The notes: a model not told the origin generated them from the letters alone. Numbered from the stretch's first letter, positions 6,391 through 14,471 are shown. The stretch: 26,990 bases of DNA from SICB01 sp037132395 (GCA_037132395.1 JBAXPC010000005.1:1-26990); one strand, 5' to 3'. Numbers and translations are program-made.

Positions 6391-7517
6391 TATACTAACT
6401 CGGACTCCTTGAGCTCTCGACCTCGCCTTCTGAAGTAAACACTCTCCACTAAGCCGACAGCAAAAAGGCTTACCATTAGGCTAGTCCCGCCAGCTGATAT
6501 AAACGGCAGGGGTATGCCTGTAACTGGCATAATGCCGAGGTTCATACCGATATTCACAAATACATGCACCACAAACATTGTGGCGATACCAATACACAGT
6601 AAGCTACCAAAACGATCATGGCTGAGTGTGGCATCGATGATCATTCTGGCTATTACAGCCACAAACAAAAGCATACAAACTAGTGCCCCTAAAAATCCTA
6701 GTTTCTCGGCCAAGACCGCAAATACAAAGTCGGTATGCGAACTTGGCAAAAAATTGCCTTGGCTTTGGCTACCAGCCCCCAGGCCCTGCCCGTATAGACC
6801 TCCAGAGCCGACAGCTATAATGGCCTGATTGACATTATATCCTGTGCCGCTCGGGTCCTGAGACGGCTGTAAAAAAGTATCGATACGCTGTCTTTGATAA
6901 TCTTTTAGCATTGGATAGGCTAGTGGCATAGCTACTATCACTGCTAAAAAAAGCACCAGCAAGTATTTTTTTTTGACTCTAGTAGCTAGTGTCATAACCA
7001 ACCATATCGATCCTAGCACAATCGCTGTACCTAAGTCCGGCTGAACCAAAACCAAAAATATTGCCGGTAAGGAATACGCCAAAGACCTAACCAAAAACCT
7101 TAGCTGGCTGGTGAAGTCAAAATTTTGTGCGTAAAACTTAGCCAACACTATTATAAGTATTAACTTTGCCAACTCAGATGGCTGAAACTGAAATGGTCCC
7201 ATTGCTATCCAGCGAGTAGCGCCTAGCCTGGTGGCTCCAAAAAACTCTACAGCCAACAGCGAAGCTATCATAAAAACATACAGTATTCCGCTGTAGTTTT
7301 TTAGAATCTTGTAATCGTTCCTGGCAGCTAAGACTAAAAGAAAAACGCCAATCAGGGCATAGATTATTTGTTTGGTGCTGTCGAGCTGATTAGAAACCTG
7401 TTTGGCTTTAATACCAAGCGAGTAAAGCACTATCAGGCCCAACACCACCAAGAGTGCAGTGGTGGCTAGTAAAAGGTTATCAAAGTTTCCAGCTAGCCAA
7501 ATTGATTTACGCTTCAT
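6390..7517 (-). CDS. rodA: SEDS-family peptidoglycan glycosyltransferase RodA
   Basis: Polytopic membrane enzyme that polymerises lipid II into glycan strands during cell elongation, normally with a class B penicillin-binding protein. The 375-aa protein has about ten hydrophobic helices and the family blocks RWIAMGPFQFQPSE (102-115), QPDLGTA (159-165), YQRQRI (207-212), GSGGLYGQG (237-245), HTDFVFAV (261-268) and GIPLPFISAGGTSL (334-347). RodA is preferred over FtsW because it lies outside the fts region and has the RodA-like N-terminal layout, but the two are close. It starts inside the end of ileS (11-nt overlap) and shares a base with the following nuclease, so the three form one transcription unit. 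No PBP2, mreB or mreC is in the window. Confidence 0.88.
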   Translation of the reverse strand: MKRKSIWLAGNFDNLLLATTALLVVLGLIVLYSLGIKAKQVSNQLDSTKQIIYALIGVFLLVLAARNDYKILKNYSGILYVFMIASLLAVEFFGATRLGATRWIAMGPFQFQPSELAKLILIIVLAKFYAQNFDFTSQLRFLVRSLAYSLPAIFLVLVQPDLGTAIVLGSIWLVMTLATRVKKKYLLVLFLAVIVAMPLAYPMLKDYQRQRIDTFLQPSQDPSGTGYNVNQAIIAVGSGGLYGQGLGAGSQSQGNFLPSSHTDFVFAVLAEKLGFLGALVCMLLFVAVIARMIIDATLSHDRFGSLLCIGIATMFVVHVFVNIGMNLGIMPVTGIPLPFISAGGTSLMVSLFAVGLVESVYFRRRGRELKESELV

Positions 7518-10410
7518 GAACTTCTAGCTCTATAGTCAGCTCGTGACCTTCTACGGAAACTGTCTTTGCGAATTGATAACCCTCCGGTCGCGACGAGAAG
7601 TGCTGAGTCAAGGTCTCTAGTGATATTAGTTTTTCAAACTCATCCACAGCCGAGGCGATTTCTGCTGAGTCGCTAGACAAAGAGAGTTTGATACGGTTTT
7701 CTATTTGCAGGCCGGCTTCCTTTCGGCAAGATTGGATATTACGGACTATGTCTCTGGCAATACCTTCATTTTTGAGTGATGGTGTGATAGCCGTATCGAT
7801 ATCTACCGAAATGTCATCGCTCTTCTGGTATTGAACCTTTTTGACATTAAGCTCTTCACATATAATATCGTTTAGCCCTTGAGATATCTTGTGTGGTCCT
7901 TTTAGAGTTGCGGTAGCTAGTGGCTGACGAACTTTTATTTTATTTTCGGATCGTTTAGCCAAGCCGTCATTGACATAGCGCCTAACAATGTCCATGTCTT
8001 CTAATATTTGATGGTCGGATTCGCCACTGGTTGGCCAGTCGCTCAAATGCACCGACTGCGGAGCGGTAGCGATATCTTCGGTGAGATGTCGGTATAGCCA
8101 ATCGCTCATAAATGGCGCCCAAGGAGCCAAAAGTTGGCAGGTAGTTATGAGTGTCCAGTGGAGTGTCTGGTAGGCCTGGAGTTTGTCGGAGTCGTCTTCA
8201 GATTTCCAGAATCTGCGGCGACTTCTTCGAACGTACCAGTTAGACATATCATCCACTAGCTTATACACGGGCCAGCTGGCTTTAGCTATTTCAAAGTTAT
8301 CAGCAGCAGTAGTGACTTCGGCGATAGTACTAGCTACGCGAGCTACTAGCCATAAATCGAGGGGGTTTTCTAATTCGGTTGGCCTGTCTAGGCTGGTTGG
8401 TTTCCAATCGTCGATTTCGGTGTAGAGGCTCAAGAACGATGCACTATTGTATAGAGTCATAAACAAGTTGCGATTGATGTCCTTGAGGCTATCCCTGTCG
8501 AAGCGCATGTACTCGCCCGACAATGCCGGCGTGCTAGATAGCAAGTAGTAGCGCAAGCTATCGGCACCCTCGAGATCAAATACTTCCTGCAGAGGTGGGT
8601 AGTTTTTTAATCTCTTGGAAAGTTTTTGTCCATCGCTGGCGGTAATTAACCCATTAACTAAAACATTTTTATAAGCTGGCTTATCAAAAACAATCGTCGA
8701 TATTACATGCAAAACATAAAACCAAAGCCTAGTCTGGTCAAGACCTTCTCCGATGTAATCGGCTGGAAAGCTCTGATCAAATTTGGTATCGTTTTCGAAA
8801 GGATAATGCTGCTGGGCGATAGGCATTGAGCCCGACTCAAACCAACAATCGATAACTTCTTCGACTCGCTTATAAGTTTTACCGTCTTTTTTAATAGTAA
8901 CTTTGTCGATAAAAGGCCGATGCAAATCAGTCAAGTCGAAGGCCGAATCGGTGAGCTGGTTTAGCTCGTCGATACTTTCGACAACCAAGATATCACTATC
9001 GTCGTCTTCATTAACCCAAATAGGGACGGGAGCGCCCCAGTAGCGATTGCGTGATATTGCCCAGTCGCGTGCGCCTTCTAGCCATTTACCAAAACGACCT
9101 TCTTTGATATTGTTGGGCGTCCAATTGATATCTTGGGCAGTATCTTTTAGTTGCTTTTTGATCGAAGAAACCGCCACAAACCAAGTATCGATAGCATAAT
9201 ACAACAACGGGGTTTCGCAACGATAACAAAACGGATAGGTGTGCGCAAATGTCTCAGCTGAGTAAATATTACCTTGCTCGGTCAAATGCTCTATCACTAG
9301 CTTATCGGCCGACTTAAAAAACTTGCCTTCGATAAATTCAAGCCCGATAGATACTTTGACTTTTCCATTGAGATCAATGGTATTAATTAGTGGTATATCG
9401 TTAGCCTGGCTCAAGGCCAAATCGTCTTCACCAAAAGCTGGGGCCACATGTAGTATGCCGGTACCATCTTCGATGCTTACAAAATCAGCAGGCCAAACTT
9501 TGTAGCTATTGTTGGTGGGCTCGATACCGTCAATGGCAAATAATGGCTGGTAGCTCTTACCCGCCAAGTCGCTTCCGAGCATTGTACTGAGTACCTCGTA
9601 GCTTTCCAGCTTTAGGCTTTCTAGTCGATCTTTGGCTACAATTAGTTTTTCGCTTGATCCATCGGCAGTGGTATTGATAAGTAAGTATTGAGCGTCTGGT
9701 TTAACGGCCAAGGCACTATTTCCAGGCAAACTCCACGGAGTAGTAGTCCAGGCCAATAAGCTAACGTCATCATCAACTAATTTGAACTTCACAATTACGC
9801 TTGGGTCCGAGACATCATCTCTATATCCCTCATTAACCTCGAAGTTGCTTAGAGGCGTAGTGCAGCGTGGGCAGTAAGGCATGCACTTGAAGCCTTTGTA
9901 TATCAGTCCTTTTTTGTAGATCTGCGCAAAAGTCCACCAGACCGACTCGACATATGTATTGTCGATGGTAGCGTAGGCGTTGTCCTTATCGGTCCATCGA
10001 CCGATTCGATCGAAAAAATCTTCCCAATCACTTTTATAAGTAAAAACCGAATCCCTGCAGGCTTGGTTGAACTTCTCTAGGCCGAGCTCCATAATTTGTT
10101 GCTTGCCCGATACGTTAAATTTTTTCTCAATTTCAAACTCTACTGGCAAACCATGGCAGTCCCAACCGTTTCGGCGCTCTACATACCTGCCCCGCATCGT
10201 CTGGAATCGACCGATCGAGTCTTTGATACTAGTTACTAGGCTGTGCCCAAAATGCGGCAAGCCGTTGGCAAAGGGAGGACCATCGTAAAAACTAAATGGC
10301 TCGCCGTTTTTGGTTTTATCTAGTGATGCCTCAAAAGTGTTTTCCTTGCTCCACACTTTTAGCATTTCTTCTTCGACTTCCCTAGGCTTGTACTGTGGTA
10401 TCTTTTTCAT
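7507..10410 (-). CDS. ileS: Isoleucine--tRNA ligase, eukaryote-like (IleS2) type
   Basis: Class I aminoacyl-tRNA synthetase that charges tRNA-Ile and edits mischarged Val. The 967-aa protein has the HIGH-like motif PFANGLPHFGH (46-56) and KLSKRLKNYPP (596-606). LPHFGH and KRLKNYP are marks of the eukaryote-like, mupirocin-insensitive class, as opposed to the common bacterial form with KMSKSLGN. The CP1 editing domain shows WTTTPWSLPGNSA (221-233) and HVAPAFGEDD (321-330). Cys176, Cys180 and Cys183 and Cys395/Cys398 are possible zinc ligands. The ribosome site AAGGGAG lies 6 nt before ATG 10410. Expression is predicted to be controlled by the T-box leader upstream. It overlaps rodA by 11 nt. 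Confidence 0.96.
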   Translation of the reverse strand: MKKIPQYKPREVEEEMLKVWSKENTFEASLDKTKNGEPFSFYDGPPFANGLPHFGHSLVTSIKDSIGRFQTMRGRYVERRNGWDCHGLPVEFEIEKKFNVSGKQQIMELGLEKFNQACRDSVFTYKSDWEDFFDRIGRWTDKDNAYATIDNTYVESVWWTFAQIYKKGLIYKGFKCMPYCPRCTTPLSNFEVNEGYRDDVSDPSVIVKFKLVDDDVSLLAWTTTPWSLPGNSALAVKPDAQYLLINTTADGSSEKLIVAKDRLESLKLESYEVLSTMLGSDLAGKSYQPLFAIDGIEPTNNSYKVWPADFVSIEDGTGILHVAPAFGEDDLALSQANDIPLINTIDLNGKVKVSIGLEFIEGKFFKSADKLVIEHLTEQGNIYSAETFAHTYPFCYRCETPLLYYAIDTWFVAVSSIKKQLKDTAQDINWTPNNIKEGRFGKWLEGARDWAISRNRYWGAPVPIWVNEDDDSDILVVESIDELNQLTDSAFDLTDLHRPFIDKVTIKKDGKTYKRVEEVIDCWFESGSMPIAQQHYPFENDTKFDQSFPADYIGEGLDQTRLWFYVLHVISTIVFDKPAYKNVLVNGLITASDGQKLSKRLKNYPPLQEVFDLEGADSLRYYLLSSTPALSGEYMRFDRDSLKDINRNLFMTLYNSASFLSLYTEIDDWKPTSLDRPTELENPLDLWLVARVASTIAEVTTAADNFEIAKASWPVYKLVDDMSNWYVRRSRRRFWKSEDDSDKLQAYQTLHWTLITTCQLLAPWAPFMSDWLYRHLTEDIATAPQSVHLSDWPTSGESDHQILEDMDIVRRYVNDGLAKRSENKIKVRQPLATATLKGPHKISQGLNDIICEELNVKKVQYQKSDDISVDIDTAITPSLKNEGIARDIVRNIQSCRKEAGLQIENRIKLSLSSDSAEIASAVDEFEKLISLETLTQHFSSRPEGYQFAKTVSVEGHELTIELEVHEA

Positions 10411-10722
10411 GATTTACTCCCTTAAATAATAAAACACCGCTTCAAAAACCGATTGCTCGGCGCGGTGTCAGGGTTCACTACTTTTTTTAAAGGCGAACGG
10501 TACCACCTGACTTTTGAGCCCTGGCAAATTTCCGACTACCGGAATTTATCAGAAGCCCAACACTTATTTTTGGCTCTAACGCGGCCTCTGACGACGGGTT
10601 CTACTTTCTTTAATGCAAGCTTGTCCGGCTTAACAAGATTTCTTCCCGTGGCGCTGCGAATTACGCACTACTGGCTGATAACCAGTCGCTAATAACCAAT
10701 CGTTATACTAACGCCCTAACAG
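10411..10722 (-). promoter_or_regulatory. T-box riboswitch leader of ileS
   Basis: The antiterminator is visible in full: GTCAGG (10511-10506) pairs with CCTGAC (10472-10467), then a 7-nt bulge TGGTACC (10505-10499) and GTTCGC (10498-10493) pairing with GTGAAC (10478-10473). The bulge matches the T-box consensus UGGNACC that binds the 3' NCCA end of uncharged tRNA; its U fits a discriminator A as expected for tRNA-Ile. A stem-III-like hairpin with AAATTCCG and CGGAAATTT arms lies just upstream (about 10527-10547). Stem I could not be folded with confidence. An ATC codon at 10637-10639 is a candidate Ile specifier on the downstream side of stem I. Uncharged tRNA-Ile would be expected to favour ileS expression. 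No protein-coding gene fills this 340-nt space. Confidence 0.88.
10424..10469 (-). terminator. T-box terminator hairpin before ileS
   Basis: ACACCGC (10468-10462) pairs with GCGGTGT (10440-10434), with an inner CCGA/TCGG pairing, followed by the T-rich tail TTTATTATTT. The upstream arm shares two to three bases with the antiterminator's last strand, so the two folds are mutually exclusive only over a short overlap. Confidence 0.72.
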
Positions 10723-10726
10723 TGTT

Positions 10727-10732
10727 ATTATA
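10727..10732 (-). promoter_or_regulatory. Possible -10 box of the ileS T-box transcript
   Basis: A perfect TATAAT on the minus strand would start transcription near 10720, about 310 nt before ileS and just upstream of the T-box stem region. No good -35 is seen at 17 nt; an overlapping TGC-TATTAT could act as an extended -10. A second candidate, TATAAC near 10706, is weaker. Confidence 0.4.
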
Positions 10733-10752
10733 ATAGCATTAGGCAGATATTA

Positions 10753-11019
10753 CTAGATGAAGCCGATAGATTCATGGATTTCATTATTACTAGGTAGAGT
10801 CCCCTGCCAAGCTTTTTGAGCAACCCCGTCTTCGCGCATCAGAAGTACTGCGGGAAAGCTCATTATGTCGTAAGCCTCTGTCATGCCAGCCCCTGTTGGT
10901 GAGTCGGCGTCGATATCTTGAGTAATAATATGGTTAATAGCTAGATTCTTTTTGAGCTCGTTCATTTCTAGCTTTAATCTATTAGTATCAGATTTACGAT
11001 AAAAAACTAATGCTTTCAT
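10753..11019 (-). CDS. Small thioredoxin-fold protein without cysteines
   Basis: The 88-aa protein has the order of a short thioredoxin or glutaredoxin-like domain: a first strand KALVFYRKSD, a helix, a second strand with DIDADS, and the cis-proline segment MSFPAVLLM (53-61) followed by a DG turn. The usual CxxC after the first strand is replaced by YRKSD, and there is no cysteine in the whole protein, so it cannot act as a disulfide oxidoreductase. It may bind a partner or be a chaperone-like fold. It lies 26 nt after nrdR on the same strand, but has its own extended -10 box 9 nt before the ATG. The ileS T-box leader follows. Confidence 0.7.
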   Translation of the reverse strand: MKALVFYRKSDTNRLKLEMNELKKNLAINHIITQDIDADSPTGAGMTEAYDIMSFPAVLLMREDGVAQKAWQGTLPSNNEIHESIGFI

Positions 11020-11028
11020 TTGCTAGCT

Positions 11029-11034
11029 ATTTTA
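11029..11034 (-). promoter_or_regulatory. Extended -10 box of the thioredoxin-fold gene (leaderless type)
   Basis: The minus strand reads TGC-TAAAAT, ending 9 nt before the ATG at 11019. It lies in the 26-nt gap after nrdR. No Shine-Dalgarno sequence is present. Confidence 0.42.
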
Positions 11035-11045
11035 GCATAAAGCTA

Positions 11046-11504
11046 CTAATTATGGAGCTTTTTGATCTTAGTGAGTTCTTTTTCGAAACTCGATAAGCTT
11101 GTGAAGCTTCGGTAGACGCTGGCGAACCTAACATAAGCAACGTCGTCAGTCTGCAAAAGTTCGTCCATGACTATCGCCCCTATCTTATTTGTGTCGAGCT
11201 CAGGCTGGTCCATTCCTCGCGCCAAGCGTTCGACTTCAGATATAATCTCTTCGATTTTTATAGCCCCAATTGGTCGTTTTTCGAAGGCCCGATAAATGCC
11301 CCTGGAGAGTTTTTGACGGTCAAATAGTTCTCGTTCGCCGTTTTTCTTGACTACCATAAGATTTGGTACCTCTAAACGCTCGTAGGTTGTGAATCGGTGT
11401 TTACAATCAAGGCACTCGCGGCGGCGGCGAATAGAACCAGAATCTTCTACATCGCGCGATTCAAGTACCCGACTAACCTCTAAGCTACAAACTGGGCACT
11501 TCAT
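11046..11504 (-). CDS. nrdR: Transcriptional repressor NrdR
   Basis: Nucleotide-sensing repressor of ribonucleotide reductase genes. The 152-aa length is standard. An N-terminal zinc ribbon uses Cys3, Cys6, Cys31 and Cys34, with the basic DNA-binding stretch SIRRRRECLDC between the pairs. An ATP-cone domain follows from about residue 49, starting MVVKKNGERELFDRQKL. It starts 12 nt after the ftsZ stop, with a short GGA ribosome site, and so is probably cotranscribed with ftsZ. No nrd gene is in the window, so its targets lie elsewhere. Confidence 0.96.
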   Translation of the reverse strand: MKCPVCSLEVSRVLESRDVEDSGSIRRRRECLDCKHRFTTYERLEVPNLMVVKKNGERELFDRQKLSRGIYRAFEKRPIGAIKIEEIISEVERLARGMDQPELDTNKIGAIVMDELLQTDDVAYVRFASVYRSFTSLSSFEKELTKIKKLHN

Positions 11505-11516
11505 GGCTACCGATTC

Positions 11517-12932
11517 CTAGAGCTTTTTCTTTACAAAGCTAGGTATATCGTCATCATTTTTTGATTTTGGTCTACCTATCTTGATACCAAATCTTTTGTA
11601 GGCAGGAATATCGGCGGTTTCTTCTTCTTTCTCTAGATCAGGCGATACGGTTTCTACTATGGGGTCATCATCAAATTCGCTCTTGGTAGATTCATTGTCG
11701 TAATCCGATTCGTCAAAATCGAAGTCGGTTAGTTCGCCCAGCTCTTCGGTTGCAGGCAAATCAGCAATCTTGTCTTCTTCAATGGAGTCAAAATCGTCTA
11801 GTCTTTCTGGCTTAGCCTTTACTAAAGGTTCAAATTCTTCGCTGTCGTCGAATACAGGACTAGAGTCTTGTGGTTTAAGGAAGGGGGTTTCTTCTATAAT
11901 TTTCGGTTCTTCAGAACCCATATAAATACTAGAGTGTTCGGTGCGAGCATCACTATTGAAACTACTTTTAGAATTTCTTTCGCCATCAAAGCCTGTTGCA
12001 ACTAGAGTCACCCTAATAGCACCGGTTAGGTTTTCGTCCAGAACGGTGCCCCAAATAATATTGGCTTCTGGGTCGACCGAATCGTGAATTAGTTTGGCAG
12101 CCTCTTCGATTTCGTGCATTCCCATGTCTCGACCACCAGTGAAGTTGATGAGCACGCCCTTGGCACCTTGTATCGAAACCTCCAATAGTGGCGAATCCAT
12201 AGCGTATTTTACGGCATCAATAGCTCGAGTATCGCCGGTGCCTTCACCAATTCCCATTAGGGCCGAGCCAGCATTACTCATAATTGATTTGACATCCGCA
12301 AAATCCAAATTGACCAAGCCGTTGACGGTAATAAGGTCGGCTATTCCCTGTACACCCTGCTTAAGCACATCGTCGACAGTACCAAAGGCATCGAGCAAAG
12401 TTGTTTTGCGATCAACTAGCTGTAATATCCTGTCATTCGGAATAGTAATTAGGGTATCGACCTTGTCTTTGAGCTCAGCGATTCCGGCCTCCGCTATCTT
12501 GCGGCGCCTATCACCTTCGAAGCTAAAAGGCTTCGTGATAATAGCAACTGTTAGTGCGCCTATTTCTTTCGCAATTCTAGCCACCACAGGGGCAGCACCC
12601 GAGCCAGTGCCTCCGCCATAGCCAGCAGTAATAAAGACCATCTCGGAATGCTTGAGGGCATTATAAATGTCCTCTTCGCTTTCTTCCGCGGCCTGACGTC
12701 CGATGTCGGGGTTAGCTCCGGCTCCCAAACCTCTGGTAGCCTCCTTGCCGATATGTACTTTGTTGTTGGCCTGCGACCAATGCAGAGCCTGAGCATCAGT
12801 ATTGATGGCAACAAAATCAATGCCTCTTAGTTTGGATTGCACCATTCTATTTAGGGCATTGCCTCCGCCGCCGCCGATACCGACAACCTTGATGCGTGCG
12901 AATGTTTCGATTTCTGGTAGTATCTCTGCCAT
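11517..12932 (-). CDS. ftsZ: Cell division GTPase FtsZ
   Basis: Tubulin homologue that polymerises at midcell into the Z ring. The 471-aa protein is longer than the usual 350-400 aa because of a long acidic linker. The GTP-binding part shows VVGIGGGGGNALNRM (16-30), NTDAQAL (44-50), the tubulin signature GYGGGTGSGAAP (104-115), and the T7-like synergy region NGLVNLDFADVK with its catalytic Asp. From about 320 to 455 the chain is rich in Asp and Glu and poor in conservation. It ends in DDDIPSFVKKKL, a close match to the conserved C-terminal peptide that binds FtsA. The start has a GTGAGG ribosome site 8-9 nt upstream. A separate promoter and a leader of about 95 nt precede it, so it can be expressed apart from ftsA. 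Confidence 0.98.
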   Translation of the reverse strand: MAEILPEIETFARIKVVGIGGGGGNALNRMVQSKLRGIDFVAINTDAQALHWSQANNKVHIGKEATRGLGAGANPDIGRQAAEESEEDIYNALKHSEMVFITAGYGGGTGSGAAPVVARIAKEIGALTVAIITKPFSFEGDRRRKIAEAGIAELKDKVDTLITIPNDRILQLVDRKTTLLDAFGTVDDVLKQGVQGIADLITVNGLVNLDFADVKSIMSNAGSALMGIGEGTGDTRAIDAVKYAMDSPLLEVSIQGAKGVLINFTGGRDMGMHEIEEAAKLIHDSVDPEANIIWGTVLDENLTGAIRVTLVATGFDGERNSKSSFNSDARTEHSSIYMGSEEPKIIEETPFLKPQDSSPVFDDSEEFEPLVKAKPERLDDFDSIEEDKIADLPATEELGELTDFDFDESDYDNESTKSEFDDDPIVETVSPDLEKEEETADIPAYKRFGIKIGRPKSKNDDDIPSFVKKKL

Positions 12933-12961
12933 AATTTTAGCCTCACTTGGTTTGATAATTG

Positions 12962-12986
12962 CTATGGAAGGAAACCATCCTTCCAG
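12962..12986 (-). other. Hairpin in the ftsZ leader
   Basis: GGAAGG and CCTTCC form a perfect 6-bp stem with a 7-nt loop, about 35 nt upstream of the ftsZ start and inside its predicted 5' leader. No T-run follows, so it is not an intrinsic terminator. It may protect the message or shape ribosome access. Confidence 0.5.
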
Positions 12987-13035
12987 ATATAAACTGCCTT
13001 ACCACATACCTTTTATTGCTAAAAGGATACTTGTA

Positions 13036-13064
13036 ATTATATATGTACTCAACATGATATGCAA
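13036..13064 (-). promoter_or_regulatory. Promoter of ftsZ
   Basis: The -35 TTGCAT (13059-13064), an exact 17-nt spacer and a perfect -10 TATAAT (13036-13041) lie on the minus strand in the 295-nt gap between ftsA and ftsZ. The start near 13029 gives a leader of about 95 nt. The rest of the gap holds only the ftsA terminator and the leader hairpin. Confidence 0.7.
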
Positions 13065-13159
13065 CATATTTGTTCAAGTTTATTTGATATTTCTTAGCTA
13101 TAAAAAATGTATTCGCTCTAATAATTTGTTTGTTCTTTTATTTATAAAATGCTCCAATA

Positions 13160-13192
13160 ATGCAAAAAGCTGCCTTTCTTAGCCAAGCAGCT
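13160..13192 (-). terminator. Probable terminator after ftsA
   Basis: AGCTGC (13192-13187) pairs with GCAGCT (13173-13168) around a 13-nt loop, followed by TTTTGCATTATT. It is 36 nt after the ftsA stop. The T-run is short, so termination may be partial. Confidence 0.55.
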
Positions 13193-13227
13193 CAATTGCG
13201 GTTGTTCCGGGTATTCTGGAGTTTTGA

Positions 13228-14463
13228 CTAAGGCATCAGCCCCTTAAAGATAGTTTTGGCTTTGTGGCCAATTTTGCCCATTATGCCGTCAAAGACGTTA
13301 TTTGCTCCACTTTTAGGCACATCCATATCTTCTAGCATCAGGCCTATGGCTGTAGCGTAAGAGGGATCGGTGATTTTATCTGAAACACCAGTGTATTTTT
13401 GACTGGATCCTACGATAGTTGGAAGCTTAACAAAACTTTTCGCAAATTCGGCCACTTCTGGCATATTAGAGCCGCCACCTGTTAGTACTACACCGGCCGC
13501 TAGCTGTTGTTTGTGGTCGACTTTTGCTATCTCTTGAGCTATTAGGGTAAAAATTTCACTGGCTCTGGCAAATATTATCTTATCGATATCACTTTTCATG
13601 ACAACACCCTTGCCACCAAACTCAGAGAGGTCAATTTTTTGGTGGTCAGCTCTGTTGTGGTGTTCTGCGGAGCCGTATTTAAGTTTTACCTTATCAGCTA
13701 TTTCGATGTTGGTCCTTAGGCCATAGACCAGGTCCTTAGTGATGTTATTGGAGCCAAGTGGGATAATATTGGTGTAAGATAGTTTTCCTTCGTTATAGAT
13801 AGCAATGCCAGTGGTTTCTGAACCCAAATGAACCAATGCGACGCCAAGCTCCATCTGCTTTTTGGTTAGGATTGTTCTGGCGGCGGCAATTGGCACTATA
13901 AACTGGCCATTGATCTGTACTCCCGACCTAAAAACAGCATTTTCGAGGTTTTTGAGAGCAGGGCTCGAGCCTGTTATGATATGTGTGTCTACCTCGAGGC
14001 GGATGCCGTTCATGCCCACTGGATCAACAATACCGGCCTGCCCATCGACGCTATAATTTCTTGGTATCACCTGTAATATCTGCCTATTCGACTCGAGCTG
14101 GATTGCTGTTGAAGCTGTTTCGACTCGGGCTAGCTCTTCTTTGGTTATCTCGTGGTCGGCGCGAGATACTGCGATTACTCCCTTGGAGTTCTTGCTATGG
14201 ATGTGTGCTCCATCGACAGAAATGGTCGCTCTCTCGATTGCTATACCGCTCATTCGTTCAGCCTCTTCAAGAGCAGCCGTAATAGAGCTGACTGTTTCTT
14301 CGACGTCTACCACTACGCCCCGCCGCAAACCGGAGGTGGGAGATACTCCAAGACCAATGATGCTAGGCAGTGCCGAATCTTCTTGGTGCAATCCAACGAC
14401 ACAGACGACCTTGCTGGTCCCGATGTCGATTCCTACGTATGTTTCTTCGTTTTTTGGTGCCAT
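13228..14463 (-). CDS. ftsA: Cell division protein FtsA
   Basis: Actin-like ATPase that tethers FtsZ to the membrane and recruits the divisome. The 411-aa protein has the phosphate-1 motif VGIDIGTSKVVCVV (10-23), a second phosphate motif at LGSETTGIAIY, and the adenosine motif GVVLTGGGSNMPEV. The family-specific 1C subdomain follows the first strand block (VDGAHIHS). The C-terminus, KIGHKAKTIFKGLMP, is a good amphipathic membrane-targeting helix. It has a strong promoter whose -10 ends 8 nt before ATG, with no ribosome site. A terminator and a new promoter separate it from ftsZ, which is unusual for this pair. Confidence 0.96.
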   Translation of the reverse strand: MAPKNEETYVGIDIGTSKVVCVVGLHQEDSALPSIIGLGVSPTSGLRRGVVVDVEETVSSITAALEEAERMSGIAIERATISVDGAHIHSKNSKGVIAVSRADHEITKEELARVETASTAIQLESNRQILQVIPRNYSVDGQAGIVDPVGMNGIRLEVDTHIITGSSPALKNLENAVFRSGVQINGQFIVPIAAARTILTKKQMELGVALVHLGSETTGIAIYNEGKLSYTNIIPLGSNNITKDLVYGLRTNIEIADKVKLKYGSAEHHNRADHQKIDLSEFGGKGVVMKSDIDKIIFARASEIFTLIAQEIAKVDHKQQLAAGVVLTGGGSNMPEVAEFAKSFVKLPTIVGSSQKYTGVSDKITDPSYATAIGLMLEDMDVPKSGANNVFDGIMGKIGHKAKTIFKGLMP

Positions 14464-14471
14464 ATAAACCT

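Noticed and set aside
10453..10692. 79-aa plus-strand frame in the ileS leader
   Set aside because: The sequence is explained by the T-box structure on the other strand.
12094..12621. 175-aa open frame on the plus strand antisense to ftsZ
   Set aside because: Low-complexity Ser/Pro/Ala composition typical of a shadow frame of the FtsZ GTPase region.
12962..12986. GGAAGG/CCTTCC hairpin as a transcription terminator
   Set aside because: No T-run follows on either strand, and it lies between a good promoter and the ftsZ start.
12802..13182. 126-aa plus-strand frame across the ftsZ start and leader, with a hydrophobic tail
   Set aside because: It overlaps the ftsZ N-terminus, promoter and ftsA terminator; the hydrophobic part comes from AT-rich leader DNA and no ribosome site is seen.
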